This document shows positions 1 through 8,597 of a stretch of 64,000 bases of DNA, piece after piece (within the stretch, counting starts at the first letter, position 1; each line of letters opens with the position of its first letter). The DNA is taken from contig NZ_AUBA01000007.1 of NCBI RefSeq assembly GCF_000429005.1, positions 143,436-207,435 on the forward strand, given 5' to 3'. The DNA comes from Novosphingobium acidiphilum DSM 19966. GTDB lineage: Bacteria > Pseudomonadota > Alphaproteobacteria > Sphingomonadales > Sphingomonadaceae. The translations under genes were made by a program, and so were the position numbers. A model generated the notes under the pieces. The model was not told the origin of the DNA. It did not search any database and was given only the letters and a program-made list of their open reading frames with translations.

Positions 1-210
1 CAGTACTGGCTTAATCCGGCCGACCCGCAGACGCTCGATCAGTTCATTGCCGGTGCGCACGAAACCAAAGGCAGCTGGTGGCCCGACTGGATCGAATGGA
101 TCCGCGCGCACGGCGGTGCGCAAATCGCCGCAAAGGGCCGGCGCGTGCCGGGGGGGCGCGGCGATCGCACCATTGAAAATGCACCGGGACGTTACGTCAA
201 ACAGCGTTGA
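1..210 (+). CDS. phaC: Class I poly(3-hydroxyalkanoate) synthase, C-terminal fragment
   Basis: The window opens inside this gene; the last 69 codons and the TGA stop are present in frame 1. The visible tail contains YWLNP, a GSWWPDW tryptophan-rich segment and ends GRYVKQR, which is the characteristic C-terminus of class I PHA synthases, the enzyme that polymerises (R)-3-hydroxyacyl-CoA on granule surfaces. The catalytic Cys-Asp-His residues lie upstream and cannot be checked here. The phasin gene phaP follows 171 bases downstream on the same strand, which supports the call. Identification rests on a short tail plus context. Confidence 0.9.
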   Translation, partial: QYWLNPADPQTLDQFIAGAHETKGSWWPDWIEWIRAHGGAQIAAKGRRVPGGRGDRTIENAPGRYVKQR

Positions 211-251
211 GCGCCCGGCCGGCGCGGGGTCCAAAATGGACTCGAATGCTT

Positions 252-266
252 TTGTGCACTGCACAA
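252..266. promoter_or_regulatory. Inverted-repeat operator upstream of phaP (PhaR-like candidate)
   Basis: TTGTGCA-C-TGCACAA is a perfect 7-bp inverted repeat around one central base, lying six bases upstream of a TTGACT -35-like hexamer. A second, imperfect TTGC-N6-GCAA repeat lies at 302-315, overlapping the expected transcription start. TGC-rich dyads in front of phasin genes are known targets of the granule-sensing repressor PhaR; assignment to PhaR is inference. Confidence 0.55.
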
Positions 267-272
267 TATGGC

Positions 273-302
273 TTGACTTCGCACCCGCACGCGCGGTAAT
301 GT
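273..302 (+). promoter_or_regulatory. Putative phaP promoter
   Basis: TTGACT at 273-278 and TAATGT at 297-302 are separated by 18 bases, a sigma-70-like arrangement with a good -35 and weak -10. It sits between phaC and phaP and right next to the inverted repeat at 252-266. Seen by eye only; no start site is known. Confidence 0.35.
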
Positions 303-381
303 TGCATCGCAGCAAAGGCCGGTGCTTCGTCTGGTGCGAACCCGACGCCGGCCTGCAGCAGCGCGAAGGAGCATGCAGGCA

Positions 382-1191
382 ATGGCCGATACCGTCGAAA
401 ACAGCATCGAAGCAGTCGTCGGCACAGCCGCGCCCGCCGAGGGCAAGGCCGAAGGCATCGATCAGGCGATTACACCCGCGCCCGCCCGTGACACTGCGGC
501 CCGCGCGCACGCAGGACCCGCGACCAAGTCTGTTCCGGTCAAGAAGAACGCTGGCCGCACCAACCAGGTAGGGCCGCAACGCGACGTCGCGGCCAAGGCG
601 GCAACGCCCCGCAAACCGATGCGCAAGGCCCGGCCCGTGGCCCCTGCCGCATCGGCCAGGCCGGCGTCTGCGCCGCAAGCACAGCAACCAAAACCACGTG
701 CCGCCGCCCCCGCAGGACGGACCGCGACCGCACCCAGCAAGGAACCCCGTATCATGACCACCCCCGCCACCGAAGTTACCGAAAAGTTCCAGGCCGCCAT
801 CAAGGACGCCTCGGCCAAGGCCAAGGCCGCGTTCGAAAAGAGCCAGGCCAGTTTTGGCGAAATGGGCGCCTTCACCAAAGGCAATGTCGAAGCGCTGGTC
901 GAATCGAGCAAGATTTTTGCAGCCGGTCTGCAGGCGCTGAGCAAAGGCTACATGACCGAAAGCAAGTCGGCGTTTGAAACACTGACCGCCGAAATGAAGG
1001 AAATGGCTGCGGTGAAATCGCCGACCGAGCTGATGGAAAAGCAGACCGCTCTGCTGCGCAAGCAGTTCGATGCGGCCGTAGCGGTCAGCTCGAAGAACAG
1101 CGAAGCCGTGCTGAAGCTGGCCAACGAAGCGTTCCAGCCGATCTCGACCCGCGTCAGCCTGGCGGTCGAAAAGATCAAGCACGCAGCCTGA
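382..1191 (+). CDS. phaP: Phasin family protein with long Ala/Pro/Lys-rich N-terminal extension
   Basis: Phasins coat PHA granules and control their number and size. The C-terminal 145 residues form the phasin domain: an amphipathic, Ala/Lys/Glu-rich helical protein (about residues 125-269), ending VEKIKHAA. The first 124 residues are low-complexity Ala/Pro/Lys/Arg and carry no recognisable domain. I chose the ATG at 382 because GAAGGAG at 365-371 is well spaced from it; the ATG at 373 is too close to that site and the ORF extends to 322. A second in-frame ATG at 754, preceded by AAGGAA at 739-744, would produce a canonical short phasin of 145 residues, so two products are possible. A GC-rich hairpin at 1219-1244 follows the gene. 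Confidence 0.88.
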   Translation: MADTVENSIEAVVGTAAPAEGKAEGIDQAITPAPARDTAARAHAGPATKSVPVKKNAGRTNQVGPQRDVAAKAATPRKPMRKARPVAPAASARPASAPQAQQPKPRAAAPAGRTATAPSKEPRIMTTPATEVTEKFQAAIKDASAKAKAAFEKSQASFGEMGAFTKGNVEALVESSKIFAAGLQALSKGYMTESKSAFETLTAEMKEMAAVKSPTELMEKQTALLRKQFDAAVAVSSKNSEAVLKLANEAFQPISTRVSLAVEKIKHAA

Positions 1192-1218
1192 TCGCGGTTT
1201 TTCGAACCAGACGTTTGC

Positions 1219-1248
1219 GGGCCGGACGGCGCGTCGTCCGGCCCGTTT
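1219..1248 (+). terminator. Hairpin terminator after phaP
   Basis: GGGCCGGACG (1219-1228) pairs perfectly with CGTCCGGCCC (1235-1244) around a 6-base loop and is followed by GTTT. The 10-bp stem is strong but the T run is short. It lies 28 bases after the phaP stop and before clpS. Confidence 0.65.
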
Positions 1249-1352
1249 GCGTTGGCCAGGGTCTTTTTTAGGGCATTTGCGCAACCGGCTGTACGCATCG
1301 CCCGTCACGCCTCTTGAACGCGGGGCGGTGCAATGCGATATTCCTGTCTGCC

Positions 1353-1769
1353 ATGACATCCGCCAAACCCATTCTCCCGCGCGAAGCCGGGCACCTGATC
1401 TTCACGGCCGATGCGTGCCAGCCCCCGGCATGCGCCGGCGATGATACGCCTGACGGCGGCGGCAAGGATGGCGACGGCCAGGTCGGGATCGCCACGCGCA
1501 CCCGCACCAAGCCCAAAAAGCCCAGCATGTTCAAAGTGCTGATGCTGAATGACGATTACACCCCGATGGAATTCGTGGTGATGGTGCTGAAACGGTTCTT
1601 CCAGATGGACATGGAACAGGCGACGCGGGTCATGCTCCACGTGCACCAGCGCGGCGTCGGGGTCTGCGGCATCTTTCCCTATGAAATCGCCGAGACCAAA
1701 GTGACGCAAGTGATGGATTGCGCCGCGCAAAACCAGCACCCGTTGAGCTGTACGCTGGAAAAGGCCTGA
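1353..1769 (+). CDS. clpS: ATP-dependent Clp protease adaptor ClpS
   Basis: ClpS delivers N-degron substrates to ClpAP in the cytoplasm. The protein (138 aa from this ATG) has a variable, Gly/Asp-rich N-terminal part followed by the conserved core: MLNDDYTPMEFVV, the helix VLKRFFQMD, and HVHQRGVGVCG, then KVTQV and the C-terminal CTLEKA. The N-terminal tail, normally used to engage ClpA, is longer than in E. coli ClpS. The frame extends to 1314; I prefer 1353 but the start is uncertain because neither site has a strong ribosome-binding site. clpA is not adjacent. Confidence 0.9.
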   Translation: MTSAKPILPREAGHLIFTADACQPPACAGDDTPDGGGKDGDGQVGIATRTRTKPKKPSMFKVLMLNDDYTPMEFVVMVLKRFFQMDMEQATRVMLHVHQRGVGVCGIFPYEIAETKVTQVMDCAAQNQHPLSCTLEKA

Positions 1770-1899
1770 TCGCGTCAGGGCACAAGGCCGCCTGCGCCTT
1801 TTGCACTTTCTTCACGGGATGATCCCGGCTAGGCGGGAACGCGCAGCGTGACGGCACATCGGCACCGGCACGCGACACCGCAACAGCACTGGCCCAGTC

Positions 1900-3159
1900 G
1901 TGAAATTCATCACCGCGATCGATCGATATATTGCCCGGCTGGTGCTGGTGCCGATGCTGGCGGTGTTTGTCGTCGCGGCATCGCTGCTCATTCTCGACAA
2001 GATGTTGACCTTGTTCGACTTTGTCGCGACGCAGGGCGGCCCGGTGACCGTCGTGTTCAAGATGCTGGCCAACATGCTGCCCGAATATGCCAGCCTTGCC
2101 ATTCCGCTGGGGCTGATGCTGGGCATCCTGTTCGCGTTCCGCCGGCTGGCCACCAGTTCCGAACTCGATGTGATGCGCGCGCTGGGCCTGAGCTATACCC
2201 GCCTGTTGCGCGTGCCGTTCCTGTTCGCGATCGTGCTGGCCGGGCTGAACCTGCTGATCGTCAGCTATGTCCAGCCGTTGTCGCGTTATTATTACGAAGA
2301 ACTGCAGTTCGAATTGCGTTCGGGCGCACTGGGTGCGTCGATCAAGGTGGGCGAATTCAACGCCTTGCAAAACCGTACCGCGCTGCGCGTCGAATCGAGC
2401 AAAGACGACGGGCGGCAGCTTGAAGGCATTTTTGCGCGGATTGCAGCGACCAATGGCGAAGTGATGGTGATTTCCGCGCGCGAGGGGCAATTCTTTGCCA
2501 GCCGCGAAAACCCCGACACGATCATCCTGCGGTTGACCGACGGGCAGATCGTTCAGCAATCGCCGACCATTCGCAATCCGCGCGTGCTGACCTTTGCCAG
2601 CCACGATTTGCCCATCGACTTGCCCAAGATCGAACAATTCCGCCGGCGTGGTGACAAGGATCGCGAATATTTCCTGCCCGAACTGCTGCGCATCGGCTGG
2701 AGCAAGAGCGCATCGCACGAAATGCGGGTACAGAGCATTGCCAACCTGAATTATCGTCTGGTCGAAGTGGCGATGATGTTCCTGCTGCCGATGCTTGCAG
2801 TTGCGCTGGCAGTGCCACCCAAGCGATCGACTTCGGCGCTGGGCGTGTTTGTGTCGATCATCATGGTGGTCGCCTATCACAAGGTCAACGAATACGGGCA
2901 GGACGTGTCGAGCCTGGGCCGGGTCGACCCGACATTGGCGCTGTGGGGGCCGTTCACCGCCTTTGCCGGGCTGATCATGTGGATGTACTGGCGCCTGGCC
3001 TATGTGCCGGGCGGGCAGCCGATCGGCGGGCTGGAAACCGCCTTTTCACGGCTTGGCAAGGCGATCGGCCGGCTGTTCGGCGGCTTGCGCCGGGCGCCGG
3101 TGGCCAAACGGCCGGCCGACGATGCAACCGATGGTACCGGGGCACCCCATGCTGCTTGA
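1900..3159 (+). CDS. lptF: LPS export system permease LptF
   Basis: LptF and LptG form the inner-membrane permease that, with LptB, extracts lipopolysaccharide (or the equivalent envelope glycolipid) and passes it to LptC. The protein has the YjgP/YjgQ layout: TM helices at about 10-35, 65-85 and 95-120, a periplasmic beta-jellyroll region (about 135-270) and three C-terminal TM helices (about 285-375). It is 419 aa, slightly long because of a basic C-terminal tail. Translation begins at a GTG, the only start in this frame. Its last 11 bases overlap lptG. Confidence 0.9.
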   Translation: MKFITAIDRYIARLVLVPMLAVFVVAASLLILDKMLTLFDFVATQGGPVTVVFKMLANMLPEYASLAIPLGLMLGILFAFRRLATSSELDVMRALGLSYTRLLRVPFLFAIVLAGLNLLIVSYVQPLSRYYYEELQFELRSGALGASIKVGEFNALQNRTALRVESSKDDGRQLEGIFARIAATNGEVMVISAREGQFFASRENPDTIILRLTDGQIVQQSPTIRNPRVLTFASHDLPIDLPKIEQFRRRGDKDREYFLPELLRIGWSKSASHEMRVQSIANLNYRLVEVAMMFLLPMLAVALAVPPKRSTSALGVFVSIIMVVAYHKVNEYGQDVSSLGRVDPTLALWGPFTAFAGLIMWMYWRLAYVPGGQPIGGLETAFSRLGKAIGRLFGGLRRAPVAKRPADDATDGTGAPHAA

Positions 3160-4249
3160 ATTCTTTCCTTCGCGCACGATGACCGGCTACATCGCCAAGA
3201 TGTTTGCGGTGCGGATCGTGGCCGTGCTGTTCATGCTGGTGCTCGTGCTGCAAATGCTCAACCTGTTGAGCGAAAGCGGCCATATCCTGGCGGCCAAGGG
3301 CAACGGCCAGCTTGAACTGCTGCGCTTTGTCGCCTTGCGCCTGCCGCAACTGATCAGCCGGTTTCTGCCCTATTCGGTGCTGCTGGCCACGATCTTTACG
3401 CTGGCCACGCTCAACACCAACAGCGAAGTCATCTCGATGAAGGCCGCCGGCATGTCGGCGCACCAGATCCTTGCCCCGCTGTTTCTGGTTGCCGCGATCA
3501 CCAGCCTGGCAACCTTTGCCTTCAACGAACGCGTCACCGTACGCGCCACGGCCGCGCTCAAGGCCTGGCAGGATGTCGAATATGGCCATGTCCCGCCCGA
3601 CAGCGACGTCAAGACCAATGTGTGGATGCAGGATGGCACCAACATCCTTTATGCCCGCATGGTCACCGGGCGCGGCGCCGGGATGCAGATGCACGACGTC
3701 AACTGGTATCGCCGCGATCCCACCGGCATGGTCACCGAAATCGTCCACGGCAACGACGCGACGTTTGCCAACCCCGGCTGGCGGCTGACCGCGCCTGTCA
3801 GTTTTGATGTGCAAAGCACGCGCAAGACGCCGCTGGCCGGCGCACGGATCTATGGCCAGCAGGTCAATCCCGCGCAGGTGATCGTGCGCAAGACCGATGC
3901 CGACGGCGAATCGCTGTGGCGGCTGACCGGATCGATCGACGAGATCCATGCCGCGGGGTTTCGCACCGGAGAACTTGACGGCAAATGGTGGCACAAGCTG
4001 TCGGGGCCGCTGTCGGCACTGCTGATGCCGCTGTTGGGCGCGGTGGCGGGCTTTGGCCTGGCGCGTTCGGGCAAGATGTTCGTGCGCATCGTCATCGGCA
4101 TGGCGCTGGGCTTTGCCTATTTCGTGGTCGACAATGCCGCGCTGGCGATGGGCAATTTCGGTGCTTACACGCCGTTCCTGGCGGCGTGGTCACCATTCCT
4201 GTTGTTCCTGCTGATCGGCGAAGCGGTGCTGATCCGCACCGAGGAATGA
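3149..4249 (+). CDS. lptG: LPS export system permease LptG
   Basis: This is the partner permease of LptF. The ATG at 3149 lies inside the end of lptF, so translation is probably coupled. The 366-aa product has the family layout: three N-terminal TM helices, the conserved SVLLATIFTLATL and SEVISMKAAGMS coupling region near residue 85-105, a periplasmic beta domain, and three C-terminal TM helices ending at GEAVLIRTEE. The gene runs head-on into lptA, with only 4 bases between the two stop codons, so the permease pair and the LptA/LptC pair are separately transcribed but physically clustered. Confidence 0.9.
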   Translation: MLLEFFPSRTMTGYIAKMFAVRIVAVLFMLVLVLQMLNLLSESGHILAAKGNGQLELLRFVALRLPQLISRFLPYSVLLATIFTLATLNTNSEVISMKAAGMSAHQILAPLFLVAAITSLATFAFNERVTVRATAALKAWQDVEYGHVPPDSDVKTNVWMQDGTNILYARMVTGRGAGMQMHDVNWYRRDPTGMVTEIVHGNDATFANPGWRLTAPVSFDVQSTRKTPLAGARIYGQQVNPAQVIVRKTDADGESLWRLTGSIDEIHAAGFRTGELDGKWWHKLSGPLSALLMPLLGAVAGFGLARSGKMFVRIVIGMALGFAYFVVDNAALAMGNFGAYTPFLAAWSPFLLFLLIGEAVLIRTEE

Positions 4250-4253
4250 CCGC

Positions 4254-4856
4254 TCAGGGCTTTTTGGCGGCCTTGTCGTCTTTTTTGGGCACATTGAACG
4301 TGCCGCTGACCCGCCCCGAACCGCCCGCTGGCTGACCCGCCGCCCCGGCGCCCGCAGGGCTCGAGGTGTGGCCGTCAATGCTGGATATGCCGGTGTTGAG
4401 ATCAATCACCAGCCGCCCGCCGTTCAGCGTATCGCCGTTCGCGCGATGCAGCACGACGTGCCCGACCATCGTGATCAGCTTGCGATTGAGATCGTAGACC
4501 GCATCATCGCCGCTGGCGCGTTCGTCGTTGCGCGTAACCACCACGTGGCCGGTGGCATCGACCCGCTGAAGGATCAGCTTGTCCACATCGGTATAGGCCA
4601 GCAGGGTGCGATCGGCGGCCAGCCGCAATTCGGCCTGAACCACCACCACATTGCCGCTCCACACCGACCGCTTCTGCTTGTCCTGCAGTTCCATATGGTC
4701 GGCGGACACATCGACGGGGGCATCGCTGTTGTGCGCAACCGGCGCGGCCAGAGCAAAATGCCCGGCCCCGGCAATCACCGCTGCCGAAACCGCAAAGCCG
4801 ATGACAAAGCTGCGCACAGCGCGGCGCGAATGGGTGGTGGTCGGACGAACTGTCAC
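4254..4856 (-). CDS. lptA: LptA/OstA-family periplasmic lipid transport protein
   Basis: LptA forms the periplasmic bridge that carries LPS from LptC to the outer-membrane LptD. The 200-aa product has a hydrophobic signal-type segment (about residues 15-38), then the OstA domain starting at VDVSADHMELQDKQ, with repeating beta-strand patterns and NGDTLNGGRLVIDLNTG. The tail is Gly/Pro/Lys-rich. The start is a GTG that overlaps the lptC stop (GTGA), so translation is likely coupled. No lptB or rpoN follows it, unlike the common lptC-lptA-lptB-rpoN order; the gene ends against lptG. Confidence 0.88.
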   Translation of the reverse strand: MTVRPTTTHSRRAVRSFVIGFAVSAAVIAGAGHFALAAPVAHNSDAPVDVSADHMELQDKQKRSVWSGNVVVVQAELRLAADRTLLAYTDVDKLILQRVDATGHVVVTRNDERASGDDAVYDLNRKLITMVGHVVLHRANGDTLNGGRLVIDLNTGISSIDGHTSSPAGAGAAGQPAGGSGRVSGTFNVPKKDDKAAKKP

Positions 4857-5563
4857 GGCTTGCGTCCCTGCGTGGGTTGAATGGGGGTTTGTGGCGCGGC
4901 GCCCCGGGCAGCGGCTTGGCCAGGCAGGCTCAGCTTGCCGGGCACCATGTGCAGATGCGCATGACCATCAAGGCGGATATCGCGGCTGTCGAGATCGGCG
5001 ACAAAATGATCGGCGCTGAACGTGCCGATCGGCACCCGTCCTTCGACCCGGCCATTGCTGACCAGCCGGCGATGATCGAGGTCGATCGCGGCACCCTGGG
5101 TGATCATGCGGTAGCCATCGGCGGTTTGCATGTTGACCGGGCCGGGCACGGCAATCTGTTGATGGCCAAAGTCATAGGTACCGGCTTCGGCGACCAGCAT
5201 GGCCGGACCATCATCGAGCAGCATGCGCGCGGTCACGTCCTTCATTTCCACCAGTTGGCGGCTTGCCGAACGTTGCACCGCGCTGCCGGCGGTTACCGAA
5301 AAGCTGCGCCCGCGATCGTCTTCCCCGCGATACAGCGCACCCAGCGCACGCATGCGGTCATCGACCATCGCAACTTTGGTACGATCGAGCAGAAAGCTGA
5401 TTTCGCCGCGCGGGGATAGCGGTGCCAGCACCATGATCGCGACGAGTGCGCCGATCAGGCCCGGCAACGCCACCGACAGCACCCGCACCGTGCGATCGTG
5501 CGAACCGCCGGGCGCTGCAAACACCTGGCGGCGATCGCGCATCTGGTCTGCGCGCAAGGTCAT
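4853..5563 (-). CDS. lptC: LPS export ABC transporter periplasmic protein LptC
   Basis: LptC is a single-pass inner-membrane protein that receives lipid from LptFG and passes it to LptA. The 236-aa product has one N-terminal TM segment (LPGLIGALVAIMVLAPL, about residues 30-50) followed by a periplasmic LptC-type beta domain with FSADHFVADLDSRDIRLDGHAHLHM near the C-terminus. It is longer than E. coli LptC (191 aa), as is usual in alphaproteobacteria. It sits between rnd (43 bases upstream) and lptA (4-base overlap) in one operon. Confidence 0.85.
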   Translation of the reverse strand: MTLRADQMRDRRQVFAAPGGSHDRTVRVLSVALPGLIGALVAIMVLAPLSPRGEISFLLDRTKVAMVDDRMRALGALYRGEDDRGRSFSVTAGSAVQRSASRQLVEMKDVTARMLLDDGPAMLVAEAGTYDFGHQQIAVPGPVNMQTADGYRMITQGAAIDLDHRRLVSNGRVEGRVPIGTFSADHFVADLDSRDIRLDGHAHLHMVPGKLSLPGQAAARGAAPQTPIQPTQGRKP

Positions 5564-5605
5564 GCGACGGGTCCGGAACGGGCAGCAGGCAGGGTCATGC
5601 GGGCC

Positions 5606-6223
5606 CTATTCGTGGCTGAAGATGTCGTTTTCCGCCCAACCGGCCAGATCAAGCAGCGCGCGGGTGGGCAGAAAGTCGAAACAGGCCTGGGCAATCGCGG
5701 TGCGGCCTTCGCGATCCAGACGCCCCGCCAGCGCGGCGTGGGCCGCATGGAGATACCGCACGTCGGACGCGGCATAATCCAGCTGTGCGTCGCTCAGCAC
5801 CGGGCCACCCCAGTCGCTCGATTGCTGCTGCTTGGAAATTTCCTTGCCGGTGGTTTCGCGCACGACCTCTTTCAGGCCGTGGCGATCGGTATAGGTACGC
5901 ACCAGTTTCGATGCGATCTTGGTGCAGAACACCGGCGTCGCCATCACGCCCAGATAATGGTGGATCGCGGCCAGATCGAACCGGGCATAATGAAACAGCT
6001 TCAGCCGCGCCGGATCGGCCAGCACCGCCTTCAGATTGGGGGCGTCATAGCTGCTGTCGGGGCCAAAGCGGACCAGATGTTCGTCACCCCGTCCATCGGC
6101 AATCTGCAGCAGACACAGCCGGTCGCGCCGGGTGATAAGCCCCATTGTCTCGGTATCGACGGCAACGATCCCCGGTGCCAGGACATCGCAGGGCAAGTCT
6201 TCTTCGTGGAGGTATACGGCCAT
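5606..6223 (-). CDS. rnd: Ribonuclease D-type 3'-5' exonuclease
   Basis: This is a DEDD-family RNA exonuclease implicated in tRNA 3' maturation. Exo I is VAVDTETMGL (first Asp and Glu), Exo II lies around FHYARFDLAAIH, and Exo III is YAASDVRYL (the DEDDy tyrosine-type motif). The product is only 205 aa and lacks the C-terminal HRDC domains of E. coli RNase D, so it corresponds to the short alphaproteobacterial form. It is the first gene of rnd-lptC-lptA; the functional link between an RNase and LPS export is unclear, but this order is common in the group by general knowledge. Confidence 0.88.
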   Translation of the reverse strand: MAVYLHEEDLPCDVLAPGIVAVDTETMGLITRRDRLCLLQIADGRGDEHLVRFGPDSSYDAPNLKAVLADPARLKLFHYARFDLAAIHHYLGVMATPVFCTKIASKLVRTYTDRHGLKEVVRETTGKEISKQQQSSDWGGPVLSDAQLDYAASDVRYLHAAHAALAGRLDREGRTAIAQACFDFLPTRALLDLAGWAENDIFSHE

Positions 6224-6307
6224 TGCCGACGCTTAGGCGTTAAGGCCGCACGGGGCAAGCGGCTATGGCTGGCCAGCCGGCGCGGGCATGGCTATTGTCG
6301 CGGTCTT

Positions 6308-6997
6308 ATGCCCCATACCAGCATTCCCGAGCCATGGCGTGCAACGCTTGAACCGATCCTTGCCACGCCTGTCCTGCGTGCGCTGGGCGCGTGGCTGCAC
6401 GCCGAGCAAGCGGCCGGCAAAGTGATCTACCCGCCCCGCGGCATGCGGCTGGCCGCGCTCGATCTGACCCCGCTCGAGGCGGTGCGTGTGGTGATCCTGG
6501 GGCAGGATCCGTATCATGGTGCGGGTCAGGCGCATGGCCTGGCTTTTTCGGTGCAGCGGGGGGTAAAAGTGCCGCCCAGCCTGGCCAATATCTACAAGGA
6601 ACTGCACAGCGATCTGGGCATAGCGCCCGCTCGGCACGGCCATCTTGAGGCGTGGGCGCGGCAGGGCGTGCTGTTGCTCAACAATGCGCTGACGGTCGAG
6701 GCGGCGCAGGCCGGGTCGCACCAGAAACGCGGCTGGGAAACGCTGACCGACGCCGTCATCGCCGCAGTAGCGGCGCGCGACACCCCGACCGTGTTCATGC
6801 TGTGGGGCAGCCACGCACAGAAAAAGGCCGCGCGCGTGCCGGGCCTGATCAATGGGCCGCACCTGGTGCTGCAGGCCCCGCACCCCAGCCCGCTGTCGGC
6901 CTATGCCGGTTTTTTCGGCAGCAAGCCGTTCAGCCAGGCCAACACGTTCCTGGCCGCACACGGGCGCGGCACGATCGACTGGCGCCTGCCCGATTGA
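6308..6997 (+). CDS. ung: Uracil-DNA glycosylase, family 1
   Basis: Ung removes uracil from DNA to start base-excision repair. The 229-aa product has the water-activating motif GQDPYHGAGQAHGLAFS (catalytic Asp at residue 67) and the DNA-intercalation/catalytic motif HPSPLSAYAGFFGS near the C-terminus, both intact. The ORF extends far upstream but the family N-terminus fits the ATG at 6308. It is divergent from rnd, with 84 bases between the two starts, and is a single-gene unit. Confidence 0.95.
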   Translation: MPHTSIPEPWRATLEPILATPVLRALGAWLHAEQAAGKVIYPPRGMRLAALDLTPLEAVRVVILGQDPYHGAGQAHGLAFSVQRGVKVPPSLANIYKELHSDLGIAPARHGHLEAWARQGVLLLNNALTVEAAQAGSHQKRGWETLTDAVIAAVAARDTPTVFMLWGSHAQKKAARVPGLINGPHLVLQAPHPSPLSAYAGFFGSKPFSQANTFLAAHGRGTIDWRLPD

Positions 6998-7061
6998 TCC
7001 GGTTCACCGCGCAGCCCGCTCCGCCACAGGGCGAAGGGGGTGCGGGTGTCGTTGTCGCGGA

Positions 7062-8495
7062 TCAGCCCCAGCCGACGACACCTTTGATTTCCAGGAAGTC
7101 GTGGATGCCATAGCCTGCGTATTCGCGACCATTGCCCGACTGCTTGTATCCGCCGAACGGGGCCATCGTGTCCCAGTCGGGATAGTTGATATTGACCGTG
7201 CCGCTGCGCAAACGGCGCGCGATGCTGCGGATCTGATCGATGTCGGTGCCGGCGATATAGCTGGCCAGGCCATAGACGGTGTCGTTGGCGATCGCGATCG
7301 CCTGTTCGACGCTGTCATAGGGCATGATCGCCAGCACCGTGCCGAACACTTCGTCGCGCGCGATGGTCATGTCTGGCGTCACGCCGCCAAACACGGTGGG
7401 GCGCACGTAATACCCCTTGTCCAGCCCGTCGGGCAGGCCGGGTCCACCGGTCACCAGTTCGGCGCCTTCGTCGATGCCGATCTGGATCAGGCGCTGGATC
7501 TTGCCCCATTGCACATCGCTGACCACCGGACCCAGCGTGGTGGCAGGATCGTGCGGATCACCCACCACGATGGTCGCGACGGTGGCACGGGCGATGGCGA
7601 GCGCTTCGGCGTGGCGGTCGGCGGGCACCAGCATGCGCGTAGGCGCGTCGCACGACTGTCCCGAATTGCTGAAACAGCCGCGCACCCCGGCATCGACCGC
7701 GGCAGCAAAATCGGCATCGGGCAGGATGATATTGGCCGATTTGCCGCCCAGTTCCTGCGCCACGCGCTTTACCGTGTCGGCCGCCGCCTTGGCCACTAGA
7801 ATGCCCGCCCGGGTCGAACCGGTGAACGATACCATGTCGACATCGGGATGTTCGGCCATGATCTGCCCCACGTCGGGCCCATTGCCGCAGACCAGGTTGA
7901 ACACGCCCGCAGGCGTGCCCGCGGCATGCATGATCTCGGCAAAGATCAACCCGCTCAGCGGCGCGATTTCGGACGGTTTGAGCACCACGGTGCACCCTGC
8001 GGCGATCGCGGGGGCCACTTTGCACACGATCTGGTTGAGCGGCCAGTTCCACGGGGTGATCAGTGCGGCAACACCGATCGGTTCCTTGATGATCTGCGTC
8101 GTGCCGAGGGCTTCTTCGAACGTATAGTCTTCCAGCGCCTTGATCGTGGCTTCCATATGGGCCTGGCCCGCCCAGGCCTGCGCTTCGCGCGCAAAGGCGA
8201 TCGGCGCCCCCATTTCAGCGGTCACCGCCTGGGCAATGTCTTCAAAGCGGCGGTTGTATTCGTCAAGCACCCGCCGCAGCAGCGCCAGACGGTCTTCGCG
8301 CGACGAAAAGGCCCAGGTGCCAAACGCCTTGCGCGCGGCGGCCACCGCCCGATCGACATCGGCCGCACCACCCATGGCAATCGTCATGAACGGCGCTTCG
8401 GTCGCGGGGTTGATCACGTCGAGCGTGGCCGATCCCGCGGGATCGACCCAGGCACCGTCGATGTAGAATTTCAGGGCATTGGCGGTGTGCGACAT
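7062..8495 (-). CDS. NAD(P)-dependent aldehyde dehydrogenase family protein
   Basis: This is a 477-aa member of the ALDH superfamily, which oxidises aldehydes to acids. Catalytic Glu248 lies in ELGGKSANIILPDAD and catalytic Cys282 in SNSGQSCDAPTRML; the PWNWPLNQ nucleotide-fold motif is at 148-155, and the C-terminus has PFGGYKQSGNGREYAGYG. The ATG at 8495 has GAGGA about 8 bases upstream, so I set the start there rather than at 8564. Substrate cannot be deduced. It has no obvious operon partner. Confidence 0.9.
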   Translation of the reverse strand: MSHTANALKFYIDGAWVDPAGSATLDVINPATEAPFMTIAMGGAADVDRAVAAARKAFGTWAFSSREDRLALLRRVLDEYNRRFEDIAQAVTAEMGAPIAFAREAQAWAGQAHMEATIKALEDYTFEEALGTTQIIKEPIGVAALITPWNWPLNQIVCKVAPAIAAGCTVVLKPSEIAPLSGLIFAEIMHAAGTPAGVFNLVCGNGPDVGQIMAEHPDVDMVSFTGSTRAGILVAKAAADTVKRVAQELGGKSANIILPDADFAAAVDAGVRGCFSNSGQSCDAPTRMLVPADRHAEALAIARATVATIVVGDPHDPATTLGPVVSDVQWGKIQRLIQIGIDEGAELVTGGPGLPDGLDKGYYVRPTVFGGVTPDMTIARDEVFGTVLAIMPYDSVEQAIAIANDTVYGLASYIAGTDIDQIRSIARRLRSGTVNINYPDWDTMAPFGGYKQSGNGREYAGYGIHDFLEIKGVVGWG

Positions 8496-8574
8496 GAAAA
8501 CGGTCCTCGAGTCAGCGCTGTTCGATCTGCGATCGCACATTAGCCGAGTGGCCCGCCGGCTCAAGCCCGCCTTG

Positions 8575-8594
8575 CAGCATAACCAAAAATGCTG
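8575..8594 (-). terminator. Short hairpin after the phosphate transporter gene
   Basis: CAGCAT (8575-8580) and ATGCTG (8589-8594) form a 6-bp stem immediately after the pit stop codon when read on the minus strand; the loop contains TTTT. It may be a weak terminator. Evidence is thin. Confidence 0.3.
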
Positions 8595-8597
8595 GTG

